Origin: Variovorax ginsengisoli
GTDB taxonomy: Bacteria; Pseudomonadota; Gammaproteobacteria; Burkholderiales; Burkholderiaceae_C
Direction: 5' to 3'
DNA length: 64,000 bases
NCBI RefSeq assembly: GCF_030486595.1
Contig: NZ_JAUJZH010000035.1
Location: forward strand, 16,855 to 80,854
Part shown: in pieces, positions 42,245-51,100 of the stretch
How the letters are laid out: each line of letters starts with the position of its first letter
How positions within the stretch are numbered: position 1 is the stretch's first letter
Program-made: the position numbers and the translations under genes
Notes under the pieces: generated by a model
Told to the model about the DNA's origin: nothing
The model's input: the letters and a program-made list of their open reading frames with translations, nothing else
The model's database searches: none

Positions 42245-43233
42245 AGCGCCGCGCGCTGCTGCGCACGATGGGGGTTGCCGCCCTGTCGACGTTGCCAGGT
42301 GCCGCGAGCACCTGGGCGCAGGCACCGGCCTTCCCGAAGCCCGGCAAGGCGATCCGCATCATCGTCGGCTTCGCGCCGGGCGGTCCGACCGACACGCAGG
42401 CGCGCGTGCTGGCGCTGGAGATGTCGAAGTCGCTCGGCACCCCGGTCATCGTCGAGAACAAGCCTGGCGCCAGCGGCGGTATCGGCGCCGTGGAGGTCGC
42501 GCGCGCCGAGCCGGACGGCCATACGTTGATGTACATCTCGGACGGTGTGGTCTCCCAGAATCCGCACACCCTGAAGTCCGTTCAATACGACGCGCTGAAG
42601 GACTTCACACCGATCGCGCAGACCACCGCCGGCGGCGTGGTCCTCGTGATGACGCCGGCGCTGCCCGTGAAGACGGTGAGCGAACTCGTCGCCTACGGCA
42701 AGGCCCATCCGGGGACGCTCTCGTATGCGTCCTTCGGCACCGGCACCGTATCGCACATCTACGGCGAAGTGCTACGGCAAGCGACGGGCATCGACCTCGT
42801 CCATATTCCCTACAAGGGCAGCGCCGACGCGCTCAAGGACCTGCTGGCCGGACGGGTGCAGCTGATGTTCGACTCGCCTTCCACCGCGGTGCAGTATGCC
42901 AAGGACGGCCGCCTGCGGATTCTCGGCAGCGCCGGTGAAAAGCGGCGCAGCCTGATGCCCGACACGCCCACCTTGCTCGAACTCGGGCTGCCCGGCTTCG
43001 AGATCCGTGGCTGGAACGGACTCTTCGGACCGGCGAAGATGGGCGATGCCGTGCTGCAGCCGCTCTATGCCGGTGTCCGTGCGGCGACACGCACGAAGAC
43101 CTTCCAGGAGGCCTTGGTCACCATGGCCTTCGACCCGGTCGACGAAACGCCAGCGCAGTTCGCCCAGGTCGTGAAGCGCGACTACGATCGTTGGGGTGCC
43201 TACGTGCGGCAGGCGAAGATCGCGCCGGAATAG
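42241..43233 (+). CDS. Bug/TctC-family periplasmic receptor
   Basis: A 330-residue receptor with signal peptide ending near STWAQ-APAF (about residue 27). Family blocks: IIVGFAPGGPTDTQARVLA, PVIVENKPGASGGIG, DLVHIPYKGSADALKDLL and a C-terminal DYDRWGAYVRQAKI. It is translationally coupled to the ABC ATPase, an unusual pairing because Bug proteins serve TctAB or act as sensors. It could hand the same ligand to the ABC system or to a distant TctAB. It ends 4 bases from a convergent LysR gene. Confidence 0.9.
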   Translation: MKRRALLRTMGVAALSTLPGAASTWAQAPAFPKPGKAIRIIVGFAPGGPTDTQARVLALEMSKSLGTPVIVENKPGASGGIGAVEVARAEPDGHTLMYISDGVVSQNPHTLKSVQYDALKDFTPIAQTTAGGVVLVMTPALPVKTVSELVAYGKAHPGTLSYASFGTGTVSHIYGEVLRQATGIDLVHIPYKGSADALKDLLAGRVQLMFDSPSTAVQYAKDGRLRILGSAGEKRRSLMPDTPTLLELGLPGFEIRGWNGLFGPAKMGDAVLQPLYAGVRAATRTKTFQEALVTMAFDPVDETPAQFAQVVKRDYDRWGAYVRQAKIAPE

Positions 43234-43237
43234 CTCG

Positions 43238-44149
43238 TCACGGCGCGGGCACGCGGCCCGGCGAAGCCCCCGCGCAAAGGTGCTCCACCAGGCTGCGCGC
43301 CGCCGGCGACAGCGCCTCCAGCGAGCGCACGCACACCACCAGCTGCCGGCGCACCCAGGGCTCGTCGAGCGCGACGGCGCGGATGTCGAGCGACGCCAGA
43401 TACAGCCGCGCACTCCGGCGCGGCAGGATGCCGATGCCCATGCCGGCGGCCACCATCAACGACATCGCGTCGTAGCCGCTGACCTGGATGCGCAGCCGCA
43501 GCGGCAGGCCGATCTCCGCCGCTGCCCGGTGCAGCTGGTTGTTGACCGCGCTGCCCGGATGGGCGCCGACGAATTCATGCGCCAGCGCCTCGCGGAAGCT
43601 CGCCTTCTTGCGCCGCGCCAGCGGATGCGCGCGCGGCACGATCAGCACCAGTTCGTCCTCGCGGTACGGCAGCATGGCCAGCGGCTCGCCGTAGGCGCCC
43701 GCGTTGAGGATGCCGATGTCGGCCGTGCTGTCGGCCACGGCCCGCGCGATGGCCGAGCTGATGCGTTCCTGCAGATGCACCTGCACCAGCGGGGCAGCCG
43801 CCATGAAGCTGCGCAGGTCGTCGGGCAGAAACTGCGTGATGGCCGAGATGTTGGCGAACACCCGCACGTGGCCGCGCAGCCCGCTGGCGTAGCCCGCCAT
43901 CTGCTCGGCGATGTCGTCCAGGCCGTAGAGCACGCCGCGCGCGAGCCCCAGCAGCGCATGCGCGGCCGCGGTGGCTTGCGCCCCCTTGTTGCTGCGCTGG
44001 AACAGCACCGTGTCGAGCGCTGCCTCGAGCTCGCTGATGCGCTTGCTCACGGCCGCCGGCGCCAGGTGCTCGCGCAGCGCGGCGGCCGCGATGGTGCCCT
44101 CTTCCATGACCGCGACGAAGAGGCGCAACGAGACAGGATCCAGTTTCAT
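43238..44149 (-). CDS. LysR-family transcriptional regulator
   Basis: A 303-residue LTTR with helix-turn-helix segment LRLFVAVMEEGTIAAAALRE then LAPAAVSKRISELEAALD at the N-terminus. The effector domain includes VSGYDAMSLMVAAGMGIGILP. It is divergent from the CoA-transferase/lyase/Bug operon, with a perfect T-N11-A palindrome in the 91-base gap, and most likely activates that operon. Confidence 0.9.
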   Translation of the reverse strand: MKLDPVSLRLFVAVMEEGTIAAAALREHLAPAAVSKRISELEAALDTVLFQRSNKGAQATAAAHALLGLARGVLYGLDDIAEQMAGYASGLRGHVRVFANISAITQFLPDDLRSFMAAAPLVQVHLQERISSAIARAVADSTADIGILNAGAYGEPLAMLPYREDELVLIVPRAHPLARRKKASFREALAHEFVGAHPGSAVNNQLHRAAAEIGLPLRLRIQVSGYDAMSLMVAAGMGIGILPRRSARLYLASLDIRAVALDEPWVRRQLVVCVRSLEALSPAARSLVEHLCAGASPGRVPAP

Positions 44150-44166
44150 GGAGGGCTATTTGAGCA

Positions 44167-44185
44167 CCATCGCGATCCGCGATGG
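44167..44185. promoter_or_regulatory. LysR-type operator in the LysR/CoA-transferase gap
   Basis: CCATCGCG-ATC-CGCGATGG is a perfect 8-bp palindrome with T-N11-A spacing (T44170 to A44182). It lies 18 bases from the LysR start and 56 bases from the CoA-transferase start. Confidence 0.58.
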
Positions 44186-44240
44186 CAACCTCGCCAATGA
44201 ACGCTTTGCGGCCCTCCCGCGGCCAGCCATGATCCGCGCC

Positions 44241-45443
44241 ATGAACCCTGATTCCAACACCGCCCTCGCCGGCCTCAAGGTGGTCGAGATGGGCCAGCTG
44301 ATCGCCGGTCCCTTCTGCGGCAAGACGCTCGGCGAATTCGGCGCCGAAGTCGTGAAGATCGAGGCGCCGGGCAGCGGCGACCCGCTGCGCAACTGGCGCC
44401 TGCTGCAGGACGGCACCTCGGTCTGGTGGCAGGTGCAGTCGCGCAACAAGCGCTCGGTGGCGATCGACCTGCGCGCCGCCGAAGGCCAGGAGATCGCGCG
44501 CCGGCTGATCGCCGAGGCCGACGTACTGATCGAGAACTTCCGGCCCGGCACGCTCGAGGGCTGGGGCCTGGGCTGGGACGACCTGCGCCGGATCAACCCC
44601 GGGCTCGTGATGTTGCGCATCTCGGGCTACGGCCAGACCGGGCCCTACCGCGACCTGCCCGGCTTCGGCGCCATCGGCGAAGCGATGGGCGGGCTGCGCC
44701 ATCTCACCGGCGAGCCCGGGCGGGTGCCAGTGCGGGTGGGCGTCTCGATCGGCGACACGCTGGCGGCGCTGCACGGCACCATCGGCGTGCTGCTGGCGCT
44801 CTACCACCGCAAGGTGCATGGCGGCCCGGGCCAGGTCATCGACGTGGCGCTGCACGAGGCGGTCTTCAACGTGATGGAAAGCCTGCTGCCCGAGTACAGC
44901 GCCTTCGGTGCGGTGCGCGAGGCGGCCGGCAGCGCGCTGCCGGGCATCGCGCCGTCCAACGCCTACCGCTGCGCCGACGGCTACGTGCTGGTCGCCGGCA
45001 ACGGCGACAGCATCTTCCGCCGCCTCATGGAAGTCGTGGGCCGCCCCGACCTGGCGTCAGCACCCGACCTGCAAGGCAACGCCGGCCGGGTGGCGCGGGT
45101 CGACGAGCTCGACGCCGCGATCGGCGCCTGGACCCTGTCGCGCACTATCGACGAGGTGCTTCGGCTGCTCGGCGCGGCCAGGGTCCCGGCGGGCCGGGTC
45201 TACACCGCCAAGGACATCCACGAAGACCCGCACTACCGGGCGCGCGACATGATCCTGCGCCAGGTCACGCGCGACGGCCACGCGGTCGACGTGCCCGGCA
45301 TCGTGCCCAAGCTGTCGGGCACGCCCGGCAGCGTGCGCTCGTCGGCGCCGCGGCTGGGCGACGACACCGATGCCGTGCTGCGCGAAGCCGGCCTGACGGC
45401 CGAGCAGATCGCCCTGCTGCGCTCGAAAGGAGCCATTGCATGA
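44241..45443 (+). CDS. Class III (CaiB/BaiF) CoA-transferase
   Basis: A 400-residue CoA-transferase. Family blocks: LAGLKVVEMGQLIAGPFCG, KIEAPGSGDPLR, NKRSVAIDLR, LIENFRPGTLEGWGL, and the catalytic Asp172 in SIGDTLAALHG. It moves CoA from a donor such as succinyl-CoA to a carboxylic acid. ATG 44241 is chosen; 44229 is also in frame, and neither has a clear ribosome site. The stop overlaps the lyase start (ATGA). With a lyase of the HMG-CoA type next, the acid is likely a 3-hydroxy-3-methylglutarate-like compound. Confidence 0.9.
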   Translation: MNPDSNTALAGLKVVEMGQLIAGPFCGKTLGEFGAEVVKIEAPGSGDPLRNWRLLQDGTSVWWQVQSRNKRSVAIDLRAAEGQEIARRLIAEADVLIENFRPGTLEGWGLGWDDLRRINPGLVMLRISGYGQTGPYRDLPGFGAIGEAMGGLRHLTGEPGRVPVRVGVSIGDTLAALHGTIGVLLALYHRKVHGGPGQVIDVALHEAVFNVMESLLPEYSAFGAVREAAGSALPGIAPSNAYRCADGYVLVAGNGDSIFRRLMEVVGRPDLASAPDLQGNAGRVARVDELDAAIGAWTLSRTIDEVLRLLGAARVPAGRVYTAKDIHEDPHYRARDMILRQVTRDGHAVDVPGIVPKLSGTPGSVRSSAPRLGDDTDAVLREAGLTAEQIALLRSKGAIA

Positions 45444-46426
45444 CCGCATCGAGCACACCCTGGACGGGCGCACGCCGCCGCGTCCACATGCAGGAAGTCG
45501 GCCCGCGCGACGGCCTGCAGATGGAATCGGCCTTCGTGCCCACCGCCGACAAGATCGCCCTGATCGATGCGCTGTCGGCCGCCGGCCTCGCCAAGATCGA
45601 GGCCACCGCCTTCGTCTCGCCGCAGGCCATCCCGGCGCTGCGCGACGCCGAGATCGTGCTGCGCGAGATCGCCCGCGCACCCGGCGTGGTCTACACCTGC
45701 CTGGTGCCGAACCTGCGCGGCGCCGAGCGGGCGATCGAGGCGCGCGCCGACGAACTCAACCTCGTGATGTCGTGCAGCGAGACCCACAACCTGGCCAACC
45801 TGCGGATGACGCGGGCCCAGTCGTTCGCTGCGCTCTCGGGAGTGATCGGGCTGGCGCGGCAGGCCGGGGTGCCGGTCAACGTCTCGCTCTCGTGCGTGTT
45901 CGGCTGCCCGATGGAGGGCGACATCGACCCGGCCGTGGTGCTCGAATGGGCCGGGCGCTTCATGGCCGCCGGCGCCCGCGGCATCACGCTGTGCGACACC
46001 ACCGGCATGGCATTCCCGAGCCAGGTGTCGCGCATCGTCGGGCTGTTCCGCCAGCGCCTGCCGGCCGCCGAACTGACGCTGCACTTCCACAACACGCGCG
46101 GCATGGGCCTGGCGAACGTGCTGGCCTCGCTGGACGCCGGCGCCGACCGCTTCGACGCCTCGCTCGGCGGCCTCGGCGGCTGCCCCTACGCGCCGGGCGC
46201 GAGCGGCAACGTGTGCACCGAGGAGATCGTGCATGCCCTCGAACTGATGGACTTCGACACCGGCTGCGACCTGGCGCTGTTGCTGCAGGCCGCCGCCAGG
46301 CTGCCGGGCCTGATCGGCCACGAGATCCCGAGCCAGATCGCCAAGGCCGGCCGCCGGCTCGACCTGCACGCACCGCCGCCGGATTTCGCGCTTTGGCGCG
46401 ACCGGGCGCTGGCGCGCGACGCCTGA
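45440..46426 (+). CDS. Hydroxymethylglutaryl-CoA lyase
   Basis: A 328-residue TIM-barrel lyase. Diagnostic parts: EVGPRDGLQME near residue 20 with the metal Asp, the LHFHNTRGMGLAN metal His pair, and the G-rich loop GLGGCPYAPGASGN with catalytic Cys. It cleaves HMG-CoA to acetyl-CoA and acetoacetate, or a related 3-hydroxyacyl-CoA. GGAG precedes the ATG, which overlaps the CoA-transferase stop. A T7 run (after the stop, near 46434) may weaken transcription toward the next gene. Confidence 0.9.
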   Translation: MTASSTPWTGARRRVHMQEVGPRDGLQMESAFVPTADKIALIDALSAAGLAKIEATAFVSPQAIPALRDAEIVLREIARAPGVVYTCLVPNLRGAERAIEARADELNLVMSCSETHNLANLRMTRAQSFAALSGVIGLARQAGVPVNVSLSCVFGCPMEGDIDPAVVLEWAGRFMAAGARGITLCDTTGMAFPSQVSRIVGLFRQRLPAAELTLHFHNTRGMGLANVLASLDAGADRFDASLGGLGGCPYAPGASGNVCTEEIVHALELMDFDTGCDLALLLQAAARLPGLIGHEIPSQIAKAGRRLDLHAPPPDFALWRDRALARDA

Positions 46427-46465
46427 AGACCCATTTTTTTCTTAGAACGACGACAGGAGACTTCC

Positions 46466-47467
46466 ATGAAACCCGCTCACACCCTCTCGCGCCGCGCCCT
46501 CGGCCTGGCCGCGCTCGGCATCGCCGCCTTGGGCGTCGCCCCGGCCCTCCACGCGCAGGCGCCCGCCGGCTACCCGAGCCGGCCGGTGATGCTGCTCGTG
46601 CCGACGGCGGCCGGGGGCACCACCGACATCGCCGCGCGCATGCTCGGCGTCCCGCTGGGCGCCGCGCTCGGCCAGACTGTGGTGGTCGACAACAAGGGCG
46701 GCGCCAACGGCGTCATCGCCGCGGGCGCAGTGAAGCGCGCCGAGCCCGACGGCTACACGCTGCTGATGCAGTACTCGGGCTACCACGTCATCACGCCGCT
46801 GGTCAGCAAGCAGGCGCCGCAATGGGAGGCGAAGGACTTCACGCCGGTGGCCAACGTGCTGTCGGCGCCGCAGATCGTGGTGGTGCGCGCCGACCTCCCC
46901 TTCAAGACCATGGCCGAGCTGGTGGCCTACGCCAAGGCGCATCCGGGGAAGATCAACTACGCCTCGTCGGGCAACGGCTCGCTGCAGCATGCGACCGGCG
47001 CGATGCTCGAGCAGCAGGCCGGCATCCAGCTGACCCACATCCCGTACAAGGGCACCGGCCCGGCGCTGCAGGACCTGCTGGGCGGCCAGGTCGACATCAC
47101 CTTCGGCACCGCGCCGCCCTTCGTGCCGCACATCCAGTCGGGCAAGCTGCGGGTGCTGGCGACCACCGGCAAGACCCGTCTGCCCAGCCTGCCCGACGTG
47201 CCGACGACCGCCGAAGCCGGCCTGCCGAATCTCGACGCCACCTCGTGGTTCGCGGTCTTCGCTCCGGCCAGGACACCCAAGCCGATCATCGACAAGCTGA
47301 CGGCGGAGATCGCCCGGATCGTGTCCACGCCCGCCTTCAGGCAGAAGGCCCAGGAACAGGGTGCAACGGCCGACTACCTGAATCCGCAGCAGATGGACGC
47401 GCTGGTGAAATCCGAGACCGCGCGCTGGACGGAGGTCGTCAAGGCGGCGAAGATCGAGGCGGATTGA
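46466..47467 (+). CDS. Bug/TctC-family periplasmic receptor
   Basis: A 333-residue receptor with an N-terminal signal peptide cleaved near ALHAQ-APAGYPSRPV (about residue 30). Family blocks: LLVPTAAGGTTDIAARMLG, VVVDNKGGANGVIAAG, QLTHIPYKGTGPALQDLL. It lies 39 bases after the lyase on the same strand, so it likely binds the acid that the CoA-transferase activates. No TctAB is adjacent. Confidence 0.92.
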   Translation: MKPAHTLSRRALGLAALGIAALGVAPALHAQAPAGYPSRPVMLLVPTAAGGTTDIAARMLGVPLGAALGQTVVVDNKGGANGVIAAGAVKRAEPDGYTLLMQYSGYHVITPLVSKQAPQWEAKDFTPVANVLSAPQIVVVRADLPFKTMAELVAYAKAHPGKINYASSGNGSLQHATGAMLEQQAGIQLTHIPYKGTGPALQDLLGGQVDITFGTAPPFVPHIQSGKLRVLATTGKTRLPSLPDVPTTAEAGLPNLDATSWFAVFAPARTPKPIIDKLTAEIARIVSTPAFRQKAQEQGATADYLNPQQMDALVKSETARWTEVVKAAKIEAD

Positions 47468-47550
47468 GCGGCGCCGGGCGGCTCGCGGACAGCCGGGCGG
47501 CGGCTCGTCCCACAGCCGGAACGCCCGGCCTCGCCGACACTCGAAACACC

Positions 47551-48057
47551 ATGCGATCTCTCGCCCGATTTCCATTGAACGCCGCCGCCGCGGCCGTGCT
47601 GCTCGGCGGCCTGCTGGCCGGCTGCGCCAGCGACCCGTCGCGGGTCCAGCTGGGCACGCCCCGGGACGCGGTGCTCCAGCAACTGGGCCCGCCGACCGCC
47701 ACCTACCGCTTCACCGGCGGCGAGCGGCTGCAGTATTCGCGCGGCCCGGCCGGCTTCCAGGTCAGCAATGTCGACCTGGACGCGGCGGGCCGCGTCCAGT
47801 CGGTGCGCCAGGAACTCGACGAGGGCCTGTTCGGCAACACGATCCGGCCCGGCCAATGGCGCATTCCCGACGTGCTCTTCACCTACGGACCGCCCTACCA
47901 GCAGACGCGCGTGACCTCCTTCGACGGCACGGTCTGGTCGTGGCGCTACCTGCACATCAACAACCGGCGGTTCCTCTATATCTACGTCGATCCCACGGGG
48001 CTGGTCGACCACTACAACGTGGGCGACGACCTGGAGTTCGAGCGCTGGCGCTGGTAG
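47551..48057 (+). CDS. Small outer-membrane-type lipoprotein, BamE/SmpA-like
   Basis: A 168-residue protein with a lipoprotein signal: a hydrophobic stretch then lipobox LLAGC with Cys at about residue 25. The mature part has two similar-looking segments, VQLGTPRDAVLQQLGPPTATYRF and a later IRPGQWRIPDVLFTYGPP, which recall the OmlA/BamE fold with its LGTP/GMT turn and conserved GPP. No defined role can be given. It lies 79 bases before the fusion kinase gene on the same strand. Confidence 0.7.
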   Translation: MRSLARFPLNAAAAAVLLGGLLAGCASDPSRVQLGTPRDAVLQQLGPPTATYRFTGGERLQYSRGPAGFQVSNVDLDAAGRVQSVRQELDEGLFGNTIRPGQWRIPDVLFTYGPPYQQTRVTSFDGTVWSWRYLHINNRRFLYIYVDPTGLVDHYNVGDDLEFERWRW

Positions 48058-48136
48058 CCGTCGCCGCGCAGTCCATCGCAAGGCCGGTCGCCCGGTCCGG
48101 TGGACGGCTTGCCGTCGGCGCGGAGATACTTCGGCC

Positions 48137-51100
48137 ATGCCCGAATCCATGACCCCCGCCGACCCGCGTCTCTGGCTCGAAGAGGTCGAGGGCGCCGACG
48201 CCCTGGGCTGGGTCCGCGAGCAAAATGCCCGGACCCTGGGCACCCTGGCCGCGACGCCGGCATTCGCCCGCACCCAGGCCTCGATACAGGCCGTGCTCGA
48301 CTCCGACGCCAGGATCGCCGAGGTCGCCAAGATCGGCGAGCTCTACTACAACTTCTGGAAGGACGCCGACCACCCGCTCGGCCTGTGGCGGCGCACCACG
48401 ATGGCCGAGTACCGGGGCGCCGACCCGGCCTGGGAAACCGTGCTCGACCTCGACGCCCTCGCCGCCGCCGAGGGCGTGCAATGGGTCTGGCACGGTGCGT
48501 CCGTGCTGCGCCCCGCGTACCGCAAGGCGCTCCTGAGCCTGTCGCGCGGCGGCGCCGATGCCGACGTCACGCGCGAGTTCGACCTGGTCGCCAAGGCCTT
48601 CGTGACGCCCACGGAAGGCGGCTTCTTCCGGCCCGAATCCAAGGGCGGCCTGGCCTGGATCGACGACGACACGGTCTATGCCTTCACCACCCTCGGCGAG
48701 TCGGCGTCGACCGCCTCGGGCTATCCCCGGGTCGCCCGGCGCTGGGCCCGCGGTACGCCGCTGGAGGCCGCCCCCGCGGTGTACGAAGGCCTGGCCGACG
48801 ACATGTACATCTCGGCCTGGCGGTCCCACACACCCGGCTTCGAGCGCGACTTCGTGTCCCGGTCGCTGGCCTTCTACAGCGCGGAGCTGTTCCTGCTGGC
48901 CGAGGGCGACCGGTTGCTGAAGGTCGACGTGCCGCTGTCGGCCCAGCCGAGCATCCAGCGCGAATGGCTGCTGGTCGAATTGCGCGACCCCTGGGAGGTC
49001 GGCGGCCGCAGCCACCCCGCCGGCGCCCTGCTGGCGACCCGGCTCGAGCGCTTCATGCGCGGCGAGCGCGATTTCGAGGTCCTCTTCGAGCCCGGCCCGA
49101 CGCGCTCGCTGGCGGCCGCGACCTGGACCCGCAGCCACCTCGTGGTCAACGTGCTCGACGACGTGAAGAACCGCCTGCACGTGCTGACGCCGCCGGCCAG
49201 CGGCAGCGGGCCGTGGACCCGCAGCGAATTCATCGGCGCCCCGCCCATCGGCAGCGTGCACGCCTGGGCGGTCGACCGCGACGCCAGCGACCAGATCTGG
49301 CTGAGCGCGACCGACTACCTCACGCCCTCGACTCTCTCGCTGGCCACGGTGGGGCAGCCGCCCGAACTGCTCAAGGCCATGCCGGCCTTCTTCGACGCCA
49401 CGGGCCTGGTGGTGGAGCAGCGCTTCGCCAATTCCGACGACGGCACCCGCGTGCCCTATTTCATGGTGCGCCGGGCCGACCTGATGTTCGACGGCACGGC
49501 GCCGACGCTGCTCTACGGCTACGGCGGCTTCGAGATCTCGCTGACCCCGGGCTATTCGGGCGCCCTCGGGCGCGCGTGGCTGGACCTGGGCGGCGTCTAC
49601 GTGGTGGCGAACATCCGCGGCGGCGGCGAATACGGGCCGCGCTGGCACCAGGCCGCGCTGCGGCAGAACCGCCATCGCGCCTACGAGGATTTCTCCTCGG
49701 TGGCCAAGGACCTGGTGGCGCGCGGGGTCACCTCCCCCCGGCATCTCGGCGCCCAGGGCGGCTCCAACGGCGGGCTGCTCGCCGGCATGATGCTGACCCG
49801 CTACCCGGCGCTGTTCGGCGCCGTGGTGATCGAGGTCCCGCTGCTCGACATGCGGCGCTACACGCACCTGCTGGCCGGCGCCTCCTGGATGGCGGAGTAC
49901 GGCGACCCCGACGACCCGGCGCAGTGGGAATTCATCCGCAGCTTCTCGCCCTACCACCTGTTCGATCCGGGGCGTGACTACCCCCCGGTGCTGTTCACCA
50001 CCTCGACCCGCGACGACCGCGTGCACCCGGCCCATGCGCGCAAGATGGCGGCGGCGATGATCGAGGCCGGCAAGGACGTGAGCTACTACGAGAACATCGA
50101 GGGTGGCCACGGCGGCGCCGCCACCAACGCGCAGGCGGCGACCCTGAAGGCGCTGGCCTACCGCTTCCTCTGGGAGCGGCTCGGCCCGGCGCCGGCGGCC
50201 GGCGACGAAGCGCTGCGGGTCCAGTTGGCCGAGCGCACGGCCGAGCTCGCACAGCGCGCCGGCGAACTCGCGCTGATCAACAGCATCCAGCAGGGCATGG
50301 CCGCCAGGCTGGAGTTCCAGGCCATCGTCCGCATGGTCGGCGACAAGCTGCGCGAAGTGTTCGACTCCGGCGACATCAACATCCTGTGGTGGGACGACAA
50401 GACCGGGCTGATGCAGGCGCTCTATCGCTACGAGCACAACCGGCCGCTGCCGCTGCCGCCGGCGCGGCCCCTGAAGCCGGACGGCCCGGCCGAGCGGATC
50501 CTGCGCACCCGCCGGCCCGTCGTGGCGAACTCACGCGAGGAACAGACCCGCGCCGGATTCGTGCCGGCCCCGGGGACCGACTGGGCGCATTCGATCGTGG
50601 CGGTGCCGATCATCGGCAGCGACCGGGTGCTGGGCATCCTCGGCATGCAGGACCACGAGCGCGAACATGCCTTCGGGAGCCACGCCATCCGGTTGCTCGA
50701 GACCGTGGCGGCGAGCATGGGCCTGGCGCTCGAGAACGCCCGCCTGTTCGACGAGATGCAGGCGACCCTGGAGCGGCAGACCGCCATGTCCGAGGTGCTT
50801 CAGGTCATCAGCAGTTCGATGGAGAACGCACAGCCGGTGTTCGACAAGATCCTCGACAGCTGCCAGCGCCTGTTCTCCGGCTCGCAGATGGGCATCTCGC
50901 TGATCGGCAGCGACGGGCTGGTGCACCTGGGGGCCCACCGCGGCTCGGCCCGCGAAGCCCTCGAGAAGTACTATCCGCGGCCGATCGACCCGATCCCGGT
51001 CGCGGTGTCGCAGGAGGCGCTCGCGGTGCTTCATATTCCGGACGTGCTGGCGGAGCCGCACCTGCCTCGCTTCATGCGCGAGCTGGCCGAAACAGTCGGC

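Noticed and set aside
46430..46442. T7 run after the HMG-CoA lyase as an intrinsic terminator
   Set aside because: No good stem precedes it outside the coding sequence, and a cotranscribed Bug gene follows.
50161..50280. The peptidase/kinase fusion might be two genes with a lost stop or hidden internal start
   Set aside because: The junction is fully open, with no ribosome site and no Met between about residues 641 and 721, so one protein is the simplest reading. Read-level confirmation would still be useful.
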